Shown: positions 8,138 to 16,215, numbered from the stretch's first letter. The stretch is DNA of 64,000 bases from Streptomyces sp. NBC_00461 (GCF_036013935.1 NZ_CP107902.1:62001-126000); one strand, 5' to 3'. A program made the numbers and translations. The notes: generated by a model not told the origin, from the letters alone.

Positions 8138-8610
8138 GGGGTGGGCCTCTCGGACAGCCGGGTGAGCGCGTGCCCGACGGCGGAGATCAGGTAGGCGGGG
8201 GTGGTGTGGGCCAGCAGCTGGCCAACTGCCCTGTCGAGGCGGTCCATTTCCTGGTCGGCGTGTTGGGCCAGGGCCCGGCGCAGGGCCAGTTCCAGGAAGT
8301 GTTCGGGGGTCTGCTGGGCGCGGCGGGCGGCGGCGGTGAGGGCGGCGTGCGCGGCGGGCGGGAAGGCGACGTTGAGCAGCACCTTGTGCTCGGTGTCCGG
8401 GTAGTGCGTGGTGATCACGTCGATGGGCAGTCGTTCCCCGAGCCGGTGGCGCAGTCGGCGGGCGGCCCGGTGGGGGGTCTTGGCCGGGATGAGGGCCATC
8501 AGGCGGGTGGCGTCGTGGTTGGCGGCGAGCGGCAGCACGCGGGCGGCGCGGTGCAGGGCCGCCGGGGGCAGGGGGCGGGTCAGCACGATTTCCAGTGCGT
8601 GGTGCGGCAT
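8134..8610 (-). CDS. Conserved hypothetical protein, helicase operon
   Basis: The 158-aa protein is rich in Ala, Arg and His (MPHHALEIVLTRPLPPAALH at the start, HADQEMDRLDRAVGQLLAHT near the end). The centre, HYPDTEHKVLLNVAFPPAAH followed by ALTAAARRAQQTPEHFLELA, resembles a ribbon-helix-helix-like segment (a strand then two helices), so DNA binding is possible. I do not recognise a named family. It lies between the DUF6083 gene and the helicase gene and overlaps the latter by four bases, which suggests a partner role. Confidence 0.5.
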   Translation of the reverse strand: MPHHALEIVLTRPLPPAALHRAARVLPLAANHDATRLMALIPAKTPHRAARRLRHRLGERLPIDVITTHYPDTEHKVLLNVAFPPAAHAALTAAARRAQQTPEHFLELALRRALAQHADQEMDRLDRAVGQLLAHTTPAYLISAVGHALTRLSERPTP

Positions 8611-8613
8611 GGG

Positions 8614-9387
8614 TCAGCCCCTTCGGTGCGGGCGGGCCGGGGGCGGCAGGTGGGTGTGGATGTGCGCCGCGTGCAGGAGGGGGTCGAAGGGCTGCCAGCC
8701 GGCCAGGGCGAGGTCGGCGGCGCCGGGGGCGGTGGCGTGTGCCGGGAAACGCTGGGTGCGCCAGCGCAGCTGTTCGCCGTACGAGAGGTGGCCCAGGTCG
8801 TAGACGGCCATCAGAGCGTCGGGGAGGGCAAGTTGGCCGTGTCGGGCGGTGGCGGGCAGTAGTTTCCACACCCCGGCCGGGCTCGCGAGGATGGGGTTGG
8901 GGCAGCGGTGACGGTGGCGGGTCTGGGCCACGCAGCGCGGGTCCTCGAGCCGCTGCTGGGCGAGGTAGCGGCACAGCAGCAGCTGGACGACGGGGCGGCC
9001 GAGGCCGCCGGTGCGGGAGGCGGGCTGCGGGGCGGCGGGTGAGGCGGGGATGAGGCCTCCGGTGTCGATCAGGCGGCGGGTGCGGACGGCGAGTTGGCGG
9101 CGGATCGCCTCGAGGCGGGGGCCGGCCTGGCAGGTCGGGGTGCGGTGGGGGCAGAGCACGGCATGCGGGATGCGGCACCAGGCGCTGTTGTCGCCGTGCG
9201 GGTAGGCGATGCCGCCGCTGAGGTGCCAGCGGCAGGATTCGGGGACGTCGGCGGCGGCCAGTTCCGCGGGGTGCAGGGCGATGGGCCGCTGGTCGGGGCG
9301 CTGGTAGAGGTCGATGCGGTGGCCGCAGTGGCGGCAGCGGCCGGTTTGGCCGGCGCGCAGCAGGCGGCTGGGGCTGGTGGTCGTCAC
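8614..9387 (-). CDS. DUF6083 family protein
   Basis: The region GRCRHCGHRIDLYQRPDQRP, then HPAELAAADVPESCRWHLSG and SAWCRIPHAVLCPHR, matches DUF6083 as I know it from Streptomyces accessory genomes. CxxC and further Cys/His residues suggest a zinc-binding element. The start is uncertain: GTG 9387 lies just before the conserved domain, and ATG 9465 or 9546 would add low-complexity residues. It ends four bases before the next gene in the helicase operon. Function unknown. Confidence 0.65.
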   Translation of the reverse strand: MTTTSPSRLLRAGQTGRCRHCGHRIDLYQRPDQRPIALHPAELAAADVPESCRWHLSGGIAYPHGDNSAWCRIPHAVLCPHRTPTCQAGPRLEAIRRQLAVRTRRLIDTGGLIPASPAAPQPASRTGGLGRPVVQLLLCRYLAQQRLEDPRCVAQTRHRHRCPNPILASPAGVWKLLPATARHGQLALPDALMAVYDLGHLSYGEQLRWRTQRFPAHATAPGAADLALAGWQPFDPLLHAAHIHTHLPPPARPHRRG

Positions 9388-9635
9388 CCGGAGCGGGCGG
9401 GGGCGGTGGGCGGCGCGGGGGCTGCCGTCCCGGTGACGGCCGTCGGGGGCGGGTGTGGGGCACATGGCCCGGACCGTGCCAGGCGACACGCAGGCGTGAG
9501 CAACGTGTCGGGGGTATGTCCCCCGGCCAGCCCAACAAGCCCGCACACATGAGCGTTACTGCGGATGGTTGTTCTATGCCTGAGTGCTCGATCGGGTGAT
9601 TTGTTGCGTGGTGCGCGCCGGGACGGAGCGGGGGT

Positions 9636-9983
9636 TCAGGAAGCGGCCGTGCCGGGCGGGGTGTGGTCGTCGCACAGGGTGCCCAGGAAGTGCTCGATGG
9701 GCACGTCGAAGGTGTGGGCGAGGGTGTGCCAGGTGGTGACGCTGCCGGTGGTGCGGCCGTGTTCGAGGTCGATGAGGGTGCGCCGGGCCAGACCGCTGCG
9801 GTCGGCGAGTTCGTCGAAGGTCCAACCGCGTTCGGCCCGCAGGCGCGCGAGCACGACGCGCAGCGCAGTGAGGTCGGGGTCGGGCGGCAAGATCGTCACC
9901 TGACCATCCGACGGTGCAGACCCCTGCCCCGTCAGTGCGGGTTTCTGCACTTTCGTCGAGGGTGGAGGGACGGTGATATCCAC
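9636..9983 (-). CDS. XRE-family transcriptional regulator
   Basis: The reading DLTALRVVLARLRAERGWTF, DELADRSGLARRTLIDLEHG, RTTGSVTTWHTLAHTFDVPI is a classical Cro/C1 helix-turn-helix domain of about 60 residues. A GTG at 9983 gives 115 aa with a disordered N-terminal arm. It diverges from the gene at 10080; the 96-bp gap holds repeated TGCAC/GTGCA elements (near 9951, 9983 and 9996) that could be its operator. Confidence 0.75.
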   Translation of the reverse strand: MDITVPPPSTKVQKPALTGQGSAPSDGQVTILPPDPDLTALRVVLARLRAERGWTFDELADRSGLARRTLIDLEHGRTTGSVTTWHTLAHTFDVPIEHFLGTLCDDHTPPGTAAS

Positions 9984-10079
9984 GGTGCAGCAATCTGCAC
10001 TACGGTGCGTCCGTCCCGGCCCCCGTGCGACCGGGGCACCGACCACCGCGGCGCGGACAGACGGGAGGACAAGCAGCCG

Positions 10080-11144
10080 ATGAGGCTTGCCGGCGCGCAT
10101 GCCGCAGTGCGGCGCATCTGGACCGTGGAGCTGCGTCCGCACGCGGGCGGTCCCACGCTTGTCTGCCCCTCCTGCACCGCCCACACTTCTCCCCTCACCG
10201 CTTCCTCCGCGCGCTCCGCCGCCCTGGCGCACTTGGCCTGCCATGCCCGCGCGGATGCGTTGCCGGCGTATCTGCGCAGCTGCCAGTGCCGGGTGCAGGG
10301 CTGTGTATGGCATCCGCGGCGCCGCGGATGCGCCGGGCCGGTACTGCTGGCCCTGACCCTCGAGGGCAGCGGTCGCGCCTGGCGGCTGGCCGACACCTGC
10401 GCCGCCTGCGCGGCGGCCACCAGCCATACCGCGGTGGTGCCGGACACACTGTTGAGCCCCTCCCGGCCGCACGACGCCGCCCGCACGCCGTCTGCCGAAC
10501 ACACCGGGCCGTCCGCGCAGGCCGACGAGCGGGTGCGCGTGCGGGAGATGCTCACCTACCTCGGCGCCGCGCTGCCCCGGTTCACCTCTCCCGCCGCCCG
10601 GCTGCTGGGCCTGCAGTGCGCCCTGCGCGCCGACACCCGCGGCCACGTCCGGCTGCCGACCGGCCTGCTGCGCGGCATGCGCCTGCGCGGACATCGGGAG
10701 CTGTGGCAGGAACTGGCCCACGCCGGCTGGCTGCAGCCGCCGGATGCAAGGTCGCTGCCCGTGCGGGCGCGGCTGCTTGATGCCGCGGTCCTCGACCAGG
10801 CGCCGGGCCGCCGCGCCCGCCGCCGCGCCGCCCACTGGGCGCTGCACCCCGCCCCGTTGGCCCTGCCGGCCGCACCGCCCGCCCTGCGGCTGACCGTCCT
10901 CGTGCTGGCCGCGCACACCGTGGCCGACACCCACCACGGCACCGACATGGATGTCCTCGCCCGCCTGTGCGGACACTCCCCGCAGCAGACCGGGGAACTC
11001 CTCGACCGGCTGGTGACCACCCGCACGCTGGCAGCCTGGCAGCACAACCGGGAGAGCGACGAAGTGTTCTGGCAACTGCCCCAGCCCCGTACACGAACCC
11101 GCCCAGCAGCACCGTCCTGCAGATGCCAGGCGCCACTGCCTTGA
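10080..11144 (+). CDS. Conserved Streptomyces hypothetical protein with Cys pairs
   Basis: The 354-aa protein starts MRLAGAHAAVRRIWTVELRP. An N-terminal set of cysteines (LVCPSCTAH, HLACHARAD, RSCQCRVQGCVWH) looks like a zinc-ribbon region, followed by TCAACAAATSH. The C-terminal half, HHGTDMDVLARLCGHSPQQT then GELLDRLVTTRTLAAW, has the form of a winged helix. Zinc ribbon plus winged helix suggests a DNA-binding role, but I know no characterised member. It diverges from the XRE gene. Confidence 0.55.
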   Translation: MRLAGAHAAVRRIWTVELRPHAGGPTLVCPSCTAHTSPLTASSARSAALAHLACHARADALPAYLRSCQCRVQGCVWHPRRRGCAGPVLLALTLEGSGRAWRLADTCAACAAATSHTAVVPDTLLSPSRPHDAARTPSAEHTGPSAQADERVRVREMLTYLGAALPRFTSPAARLLGLQCALRADTRGHVRLPTGLLRGMRLRGHRELWQELAHAGWLQPPDARSLPVRARLLDAAVLDQAPGRRARRRAAHWALHPAPLALPAAPPALRLTVLVLAAHTVADTHHGTDMDVLARLCGHSPQQTGELLDRLVTTRTLAAWQHNRESDEVFWQLPQPRTRTRPAAPSCRCQAPLP

Positions 11145-11347
11145 GGCCGGCCACGGGCCGAGAAAGGCCGCCTGCGCGGGAACAACCGGCTCCGCCGGTC
11201 CGTACCATCACTACGCCAAGGCACATGCTGCAGTGATGGCGTCCGCTCTGCGGCACCGTTCGGCACTGGCCGACAGGACGCTGCCCCCGTCAGGAGCGGC
11301 CCGCAGACGCCGCCCTCACGGCCGCACACGAGGAAAGGTCAAGCGCC

Positions 11348-12010
11348 ATGTCCGAGAGCACGACCAGCACCACGGAACTGACATCGCAGTACATCGCCCG
11401 GGTGACCGACGACCTCGAACACAATCTCAAGGAACAGGAACGCGTCAGTGCGGAAATCACCGCCCTGCAACAACAGTTGACCGCCCTGCAGCAGGACCAC
11501 ACCGTGCTGGTGAACATGCAGCAGGCACTCGGCATCACCGAAGCACCAGCAAAGTCGGCGATCACGCCCGAGAGCACCGCAGTGCCCTCTCCCCGGCAGA
11601 AAACCAGCGCCGAACCAAGCAGCAGGCGAAGGGCGAGGAAGGCCACGGCCGCGCAGGCAAGCCCGACGGCCAGGAAGCCAGCCGCCAAGAAGCCCGCAGC
11701 CAAGACCGCAGACGCTTCCAAGACAACCCAGCCCACCCTTGTGGAACTCATCCGCCGCCACCTCGCCGAGCAGAGCGAACCACGCTCCGCTGCGGAAATC
11801 TCCGCCACGCTCGGCCAGGCCCATCCCGAACGCGGAATCAAGACCAAGGTCGTGCGCGTCACTCTCGAAGGACTCGTGGCCAAGAGCCAGGCTCACCGCA
11901 CCAAGCAAGGCAGCTCAGTCTTCTACACCGCCCCCGACGTACCGGCGCCAACAACTACTTCCCCGACCGAGGCGCAGCCCGAAGACGCTGCTCCTCACTC
12001 GCCGGCCTGA
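11348..12010 (+). CDS. Coiled-coil / basic-linker / winged-helix protein
   Basis: The 220-aa protein has three parts. Residues about 10-60 form a coiled coil (YIARVTDDLEHNLKEQERVS, AEITALQQQLTALQQDHTVL). Residues about 80-125 are a Lys/Ala/Pro-rich histone H1-like linker with repeats such as KPAAKKPAAK. Residues about 128-200 (TLVELIRRHLAEQSEPRSAA, EISATLGQAHPERGIKTKVV) form a winged helix like those of chromatin or restriction-related regulators. A DNA-organising or regulatory role is likely but unproven. AGGAAAGG precedes ATG 11348. The stop is followed directly by half of a hairpin sequence and the left end of a cassette. Confidence 0.65.
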   Translation: MSESTTSTTELTSQYIARVTDDLEHNLKEQERVSAEITALQQQLTALQQDHTVLVNMQQALGITEAPAKSAITPESTAVPSPRQKTSAEPSSRRRARKATAAQASPTARKPAAKKPAAKTADASKTTQPTLVELIRRHLAEQSEPRSAAEISATLGQAHPERGIKTKVVRVTLEGLVAKSQAHRTKQGSSVFYTAPDVPAPTTTSPTEAQPEDAAPHSPA

Positions 12011-12021
12011 TGTGGTCGGGT

Positions 12022-12151
12022 AGCCGGAGCACGATAATTGTCACCATCGGTGCCTACTGACCTGCGGCTTCGGTACGGCGAGGCAGGGCAGTTGTCACCA
12101 GGTCGGCACGCTACTTGTCACCAGCAGCGCGGAGGCGGGGCAGTTGTGACC
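12022..12151 (+). repeat. Left end L1: terminal repeat plus TTGTCACC sites
   Basis: TTGTCACC occurs at 12038, 12092 and 12115 and as TTGTGACC at 12144, giving start-to-start steps of 54, 23 and 29. L2 at 13845-13975 has steps of 54, 23 and 30. The outermost 24 bp match L2, and the reverse complement of both right ends, around AGCCGAAGCACGATAG. Confidence 0.75.
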
Positions 12152-12243
12152 GGCTCCGGTACGCCGCCGCGGTCTGGGCTGCAGGACGGATCCGTACGAT
12201 CCAGCAACTCAGATGGTCTCAGCAGCGCCTTCTTGTCCAACGG

Positions 12244-13614
12244 CTAGGAGCCGAGGGAGGCGGTGTTGCGTCGGGTCTCCGCGAGGTGGATGTCGACGTA
12301 CCGCGTGAGGGTCAACGCGTCCTGCCGCTCATCGGCCTGGAAGGTGACGCGACGCAGCAGGCTGACCCCGTCGAGCGCGACGCCCTCGCGGGCGAGGACA
12401 AAGACGAGGGCAAGGAAGGCAGACCGGGCGTTGCCGTCGTCGAAGGGATGGAAGAAACACACGTCGAGATAGGCACGTGCAGCCCGAGCAGTGAGCGGAA
12501 GGGACCGCTCGGCGTTCCGCGCGCTCTCAGCCAGACAGGCATCGAGGCGAGCTCGGGTGTCCGGGCCGATGCCGTAACGTTCCCGGCCCCCCTTGGCGAA
12601 GGCCGGCAGCTCGCGGAACGGCGGCAACCGCTCTGAGCCCAGGACATGTTGCTGCCAGCGCCGGAGCAGCTCGAAGTCGAGTCGTGCGCCGCGTGCCGCG
12701 TCGGCCCGCAGCAGTTCCAGGGCGGCGAGCAGGCCCTCGACGCGGGCGGGGTCGATGGCGCCGTCGAAGGCACGGATGTCCTCCACCGCACCGTCGCGTG
12801 ACGGAAACACCGGTTCCCCGCCGCCCCCGTCCGGGGCCTCGTGCCAGGGCACGGTCTCGCGCAGCGCGAGCCAGCGCTCAAGGTGGTCCTGCGCGAGCCC
12901 GCCCGCTCGTTCGGCGTGGTCCGGCCGCAGCGAGAGCGAGAGTCGCTCGGCGACGTCCTCGACCAGCGCCAGGTCGGGTCCGGTCCAGCTCTCGAACCGC
13001 CCGCCGATCGCCTCGTCGACCAGCTTCTCCGCGACGTCGGGCGCGACGTTCCAGCGGCTGAGGAACCAGGTGAGCACCTGACGGCAGTGCCCGTGCCAGC
13101 CACTGCCGCAGCCGGTCCGGTCGGTCACCTGCACAATCAGGTTTCGGGCGGCGCGCTCCCACAACATCCGCTGGTCGTCGACCTCGGCCAGGTTCAACGG
13201 GTACGCGTCGAACCACCCAGCGAGACTCTCCAGCCACTCGCGCCACTCGCAGAGGGCCGCGACGACGCGGGCGAGCGTCTCCTGCGGAGTGGTGATCGAG
13301 TCTCGCGGGCAGCACCAGTTCCCGACGGGTCCTCCGTCGAAGTCCCCTTCGTCGTGCGCCCAGCGCCAGCCCGCGGTCCAGCGGCCGTAGCGCTCGGCGA
13401 GGGCGTGCGACATGGCATCTGCCCAGGGCTGCCCCTCGCCCGAACTCCAGGCGCTCATCACCGGGTCGCCCAAGGGTATGTCAGGGCGGCTGGGCACCCT
13501 CCGAGCAGGCCCGAGCGACCGCACCACCTGCGGCGCCGACGCGCTGTCGAAGAAGCGACGGGCGGGATCCACATCGCCCCAGGTCAGAAAACCGGGGGCC
13601 AGCTCGACAATCAC
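12244..13614 (-). CDS. Fic-domain protein with atypical active-site motif
   Basis: The C-terminal part (AYLDVCFFHPFDDGNARSAF) is a Fic active-site loop at residues 389-400. The canonical form is HPFx(D/E)GNGRxxR. Here His389, the acidic residue and Asn-x-Arg are kept, but the second Gly is Ala and the last Arg is Phe. FELLRRWQQHVLG and PPFRELPAFAKGG form the preceding Fic helices and flap. Residues 1-280 are helical and of unknown type. Canonical Fic enzymes transfer AMP from ATP; the altered loop suggests weak or different chemistry. No (S/T)xxxE(G/N) inhibitory helix or antitoxin gene is apparent. It is the sole gene of cassette 1 and is transcribed toward the left end. Confidence 0.75.
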   Translation of the reverse strand: MIVELAPGFLTWGDVDPARRFFDSASAPQVVRSLGPARRVPSRPDIPLGDPVMSAWSSGEGQPWADAMSHALAERYGRWTAGWRWAHDEGDFDGGPVGNWCCPRDSITTPQETLARVVAALCEWREWLESLAGWFDAYPLNLAEVDDQRMLWERAARNLIVQVTDRTGCGSGWHGHCRQVLTWFLSRWNVAPDVAEKLVDEAIGGRFESWTGPDLALVEDVAERLSLSLRPDHAERAGGLAQDHLERWLALRETVPWHEAPDGGGGEPVFPSRDGAVEDIRAFDGAIDPARVEGLLAALELLRADAARGARLDFELLRRWQQHVLGSERLPPFRELPAFAKGGRERYGIGPDTRARLDACLAESARNAERSLPLTARAARAYLDVCFFHPFDDGNARSAFLALVFVLAREGVALDGVSLLRRVTFQADERQDALTLTRYVDIHLAETRRNTASLGS

Positions 13615-13735
13615 CGCGTAAGCCTGCCACGCCCACCCGCCTGCAGTTCAAGCGGATTACCGACTGAAGTGCTATGGCGCCAGCCGAAGCAGTCGCATTC
13701 CGCCTGCCACCCTGGAAGGGCCCGCGCTTCGATCT

Positions 13736-13779
13736 GGTAACAACAAGCCTGCCTGTCTGACAACCAACGTGCTTCGGCT
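13736..13779 (-). repeat. Right end R1 of cassette 1
   Basis: On the minus strand the outer repeat reads AGCCGAAGCACGTTGG then TTGTCAGA (13756-13779). A second site, TTGTTACC, occupies 13736-13743, 20 bp inward. The R2 end at 15573-15616 has the same 20-bp step. Confidence 0.7.
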
Positions 13780-13788
13780 CATCACAAC

Positions 13789-13838
13789 TGTGGTCGGGTA
13801 GCCGGGTCACGTTGCCGTGACCCGGCTACCCGACCACA
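13789..13838. terminator. Perfect 23-bp hairpin between the cassettes
   Basis: The arms 13789-13811 and 13816-13838 are exact inverted complements separated by TTGC. The first 17 bases of the left arm (TGTGGTCGGGTAGCCGG) also occur at 12011-12027, directly after the stop codon of the coiled-coil gene and running into L1. A bidirectional terminator is the simplest reading. The duplicated half may record how the cassettes were inserted. Confidence 0.6.
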
Positions 13839-13844
13839 ACGATG

Positions 13845-13975
13845 TGCCGAAGCCCGATAGTTGTCACCCTCGGCATCCGCTGGCCTGCAGCTTCAGTAGG
13901 ACAAAGCATGGTCGTTGTCACCGATGCGACGCGCTACCTGTCACCAGCGGCAAGCGAAGCAGGGGCGATGTCACC
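13845..13975 (+). repeat. Left end L2: terminal repeat plus TTGTCACC sites
   Basis: The outer 24 bp are TGCCGAAGCCCGATAG plus TTGTCACC. TGTCACC-containing sites start at 13861, 13915, 13938 and 13968, giving steps of 54, 23 and 30. Confidence 0.75.
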
Positions 13976-14099
13976 GCGTTCGGCTTCTGGTGAGCAGGGT
14001 GCCGAGCGGCAGCCCTCGGCGATCACGGGCCATATTTCGCGCGCCCTACGCGAACCCCGCCTCCTACGATCACCGGGTACGACTGCTGGAGGGGCGGGA

Positions 14100-15521
14100 A
14101 TGCTTGAGGACATCGAGGACGGGACAGCGGCAGCGACGCGGCTCGCGGGTGGTGCGCCGCTTCACAGCACGCTGGATGTCGCCGACCCCGCTGACTGGCT
14201 CGCGCTGGACGCAGGAGTGCGTGAGGTGGCCTGGCGCCGCCCGCAGCTCCTGCCGGGGTGGGAGCACTCCGCCCCACTGCCCGCCGACCTGACTCAGCTC
14301 GGCGAGCCTCGGCTCGCACTCGCCCTCTGCCACCGCGACGGGCGAATCCGTCAGGAGGCGCTGCGCCAGTCGGTCCGATACCCCGGTCTGCTGCCGTTGG
14401 TCGTGATCCGCTGCGCCGATTGGGTCGGCCCAGTGCGCCAGCACGCCCGGCAGTTGCTGCGCGAGGCCCTGAACGTGCACGCTGCCCTCGACCTCGCGCC
14501 GCTCATCCTCCGCGTCGGCCGCCGCGACAGGGGTGCCTTCGGCGTCGATGTGCTCGGCCAGATCCTGCGCCAGGCATCCCACGGGCAGCTCGCTGTTCTC
14601 TTCGCTGACCCCGACCGCATCGTCCGGCGATTCGCGTACCGGCTGGCCATCGAGGGCCGACTACTCCGTCCCGCCGAGCTGGCCCGCGCGGCCGCCCGGG
14701 ACCAGGACACCGTGGTCCAGGACCTGTGTGCCACAGCGGCGCTCACGGCTTTGGGGGATGAGGACACCTACGAGGGTGTGCTGCCTCCACTGCTGTCCGC
14801 ACGCAACCCGCGTACCCGGTCGGCCGGCGTCACCGCACTGAGACGGGCAGGGTGGTCAGAGCAGGCGGAACCGTTTCTCAGCGACCGGTCCGCGCTCGTG
14901 CGTGCTTGCGCCCGGTACGTCGTACGACAGCAGGGAGGTGACCCGACGACCTGGTACCGGGAGCGGTGCACGGCACCGGACAACCCCGAGTTGCCGCCCG
15001 GTGCGGTCATCGGGCTGGCCGAGTGCGGTAACCGCGCGGACGCCAGGCTGCTGCGACCGCTGCTCGTACACCCGGCGGCCGGGGTGCGGGCACGAGCGGT
15101 GGCAGGGCTGCGGGCACTGGACTGCGTGGATGCGAAGCAGTTGTGGCCGCTCCTCGACGACCCTGCCGCCGGAGTCGTCCGCGAGACCGCCGCCGCCCTC
15201 CTGCCCTCGGCCAAGGACCTGCCCGCCGACTGGCTATTGGAGCGCATCAGCTCCGAGCGTCCGCGGCACGTCCGCGTCGGTGCGTTCCGGCTGCTCGACG
15301 CGTGCGGCGGCATCGTGGCGCTTCGGGCGGCTGTCGGTCTTTTCGAGGACCCCGATGTGAAGCTGCGCACCTGGGCCGCGCAATCAGTGCAGCGCTGGCA
15401 TCCCTCGCCTGACGGGCCGCGCGGCGACGCGGAGGTGGGTGAACTGCTCGACCGGAGCCGACACCTCTTCAGCGACCACCTGCTGCGCCGGCGCAAGTGG
15501 GAAGCCGGGTTGGACAGCTGA
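14100..15521 (+). CDS. HEAT-repeat protein
   Basis: The 473-aa protein consists largely of tandem helical pairs of about 30 residues. Examples are DGRIRQEALRQSVRYPGLLP, NPRTRSAGVTALRRAGWSEQ, AAGVRARAVAGLRALDCVDA and PDVKLRTWAAQSVQRWHPS, with the D-x-R-A and P-x-V-R pattern of HEAT repeats. There is no catalytic motif or membrane segment, so it is probably a cytoplasmic scaffold or peptide-binding solenoid. GGAGGGGCGGGA precedes ATG 14100. It is the only gene in cassette 2. Solo HEAT proteins occur in Streptomyces accessory DNA; a defence role is possible but not shown here. Confidence 0.75.
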   Translation: MLEDIEDGTAAATRLAGGAPLHSTLDVADPADWLALDAGVREVAWRRPQLLPGWEHSAPLPADLTQLGEPRLALALCHRDGRIRQEALRQSVRYPGLLPLVVIRCADWVGPVRQHARQLLREALNVHAALDLAPLILRVGRRDRGAFGVDVLGQILRQASHGQLAVLFADPDRIVRRFAYRLAIEGRLLRPAELARAAARDQDTVVQDLCATAALTALGDEDTYEGVLPPLLSARNPRTRSAGVTALRRAGWSEQAEPFLSDRSALVRACARYVVRQQGGDPTTWYRERCTAPDNPELPPGAVIGLAECGNRADARLLRPLLVHPAAGVRARAVAGLRALDCVDAKQLWPLLDDPAAGVVRETAAALLPSAKDLPADWLLERISSERPRHVRVGAFRLLDACGGIVALRAAVGLFEDPDVKLRTWAAQSVQRWHPSPDGPRGDAEVGELLDRSRHLFSDHLLRRRKWEAGLDS

Positions 15522-15572
15522 GACTGCACCGCGGTCCCGAACTCTGCTCAGCACTCGCCGCCCGGTGGCCCT

Positions 15573-15616
15573 GGTGACAGCACGCCTGCCTTGGTGACAA
15601 CTATTGTGCTTTGGCT
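15573..15616 (-). repeat. Right end R2 of cassette 2
   Basis: On the minus strand the outer repeat is AGCCAAAGCACAATAG then TTGTCACC (15593-15616). The inner site is CTGTCACC at 15573-15580, a 20-bp step as in R1. Confidence 0.75.
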
Positions 15617-15654
15617 CAGCAGGCGGGGGCCCTTGGTGGAGGGGGCCGCTCTGC

Positions 15655-16209
15655 TCAGTAGTCGACGTCGAGGTAGTCGAGGTCGGTGAAGTCCACCAGC
15701 AGGCCGTGTGCGCGTCGTCCGCGGTCTTTGAAGTAGATCTCCTGGAGTCCTTCGGTCACGATGTCCTGGAGTTGTTGCTCTGTGGCTCCGGCGGCGTGGG
15801 CGTCGAAGAGTCGTGCTGCGTAGGCTGGCGGCAGGCCTTGGGTGATGGGCCTCAGCCGCGGGTCGTCGGTGGTACCGGGGGCGGCGGTGAAGCCGAAGCG
15901 TGCCCGGGTGTCGATGACGATGCCGCTGGTCGTGGCGGCCTGTCGTTTCGCCCGGTCGCGGACTCGGGGCTGCCATCGTTTGCGGACTTCGTCAGCGAGC
16001 CGTTGGGCGAGGTCGTGGCGAGGCTGCTTGAGCTGTCCTTTGACGTAGCGCTCGACGGTGCGCTGGGTGATGCCCAGCAGGTCAGCCGCGGCCCTGGTGC
16101 CCTTGGTTTGTCGGACCAGGAACTGCATCTGTTTCTGGGCCGACTTCGGGATGGGGCGGGTGAAGTGTGCGGCGTCGGCCTGGTCGAGGCTGTCGGCGAT
16201 GATGCCCAT
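15655..16209 (-). CDS. tpg: Telomere terminal protein Tpg
   Basis: The 184-aa protein matches Streptomyces terminal proteins along its length: FTRPIPKSAQKQMQFLVRQT, LLGITQRTVERYVKGQLKQP (helix-turn-helix), RKRWQPRVRDRAKRQAATTS, GIVIDTRARFGFTAAPGTTD, QDIVTEGLQEIYFKDRGRRA and LLVDFTDLDYLD. Tpg becomes covalently linked to the 5' ends of linear Streptomyces replicons through a threonine and primes fill-in of the terminal gap. In the studied protein this is Thr114; here T113-T114 lie in GTTDD. It is six bases downstream of tap, the standard tap-tpg operon. It implies a linear replicon or one derived from it. Confidence 0.95.
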   Translation of the reverse strand: MGIIADSLDQADAAHFTRPIPKSAQKQMQFLVRQTKGTRAAADLLGITQRTVERYVKGQLKQPRHDLAQRLADEVRKRWQPRVRDRAKRQAATTSGIVIDTRARFGFTAAPGTTDDPRLRPITQGLPPAYAARLFDAHAAGATEQQLQDIVTEGLQEIYFKDRGRRAHGLLVDFTDLDYLDVDY

Positions 16210-16215
16210 CGGTGC

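Larger units (their letters stand above)
12022..13779. mobile_element. Passenger cassette 1 (Fic protein) with transposon-like ends
   Basis: The left end 12022-12151 carries a 24-bp terminal repeat (AGCCGGAGCACGATAA plus TTGTCACC) and further TTGTCACC-like sites at 12092, 12115 and 12144. The right end 13736-13779 carries the inverted form at 13756-13779 and an inner site at 13736. The same arrangement and spacing recur in cassette 2. Only the Fic gene lies between the ends, with no transposase. Multiple, unequally spaced sites at the two ends resemble Mu, Tn7 and Tn5053 ends bound by DDE transposases of the TniA/TnsB class. No simple target duplication was found. Confidence 0.6.
13845..15616. 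mobile_element. Passenger cassette 2 (HEAT-repeat protein) with transposon-like ends
   Basis: The left end 13845-13975 and right end 15573-15616 have the same terminal repeat and the same internal site spacing as cassette 1. The left-end interior also matches L1 in sequence (for example CTGCAGCTTC against CTGCGGCTTC, and CTAC.TGTCACCAGC in both). A single HEAT-repeat gene fills it. The right end stops 38 bp from the tpg stop codon. It has no transposase of its own. Confidence 0.6.

Noticed and set aside
6617..8194. Long plus-strand ORF of 525 aa opposite the helicase gene
   Set aside because: Gly/Val-rich reading with no domain; the minus strand carries all helicase motifs.
13861..15521. HEAT-repeat gene starting at the upstream in-frame ATG 13842
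   Set aside because: The extra 86 residues cover the transposon left end; ATG 14100 has a good ribosome binding site and begins the conserved protein.
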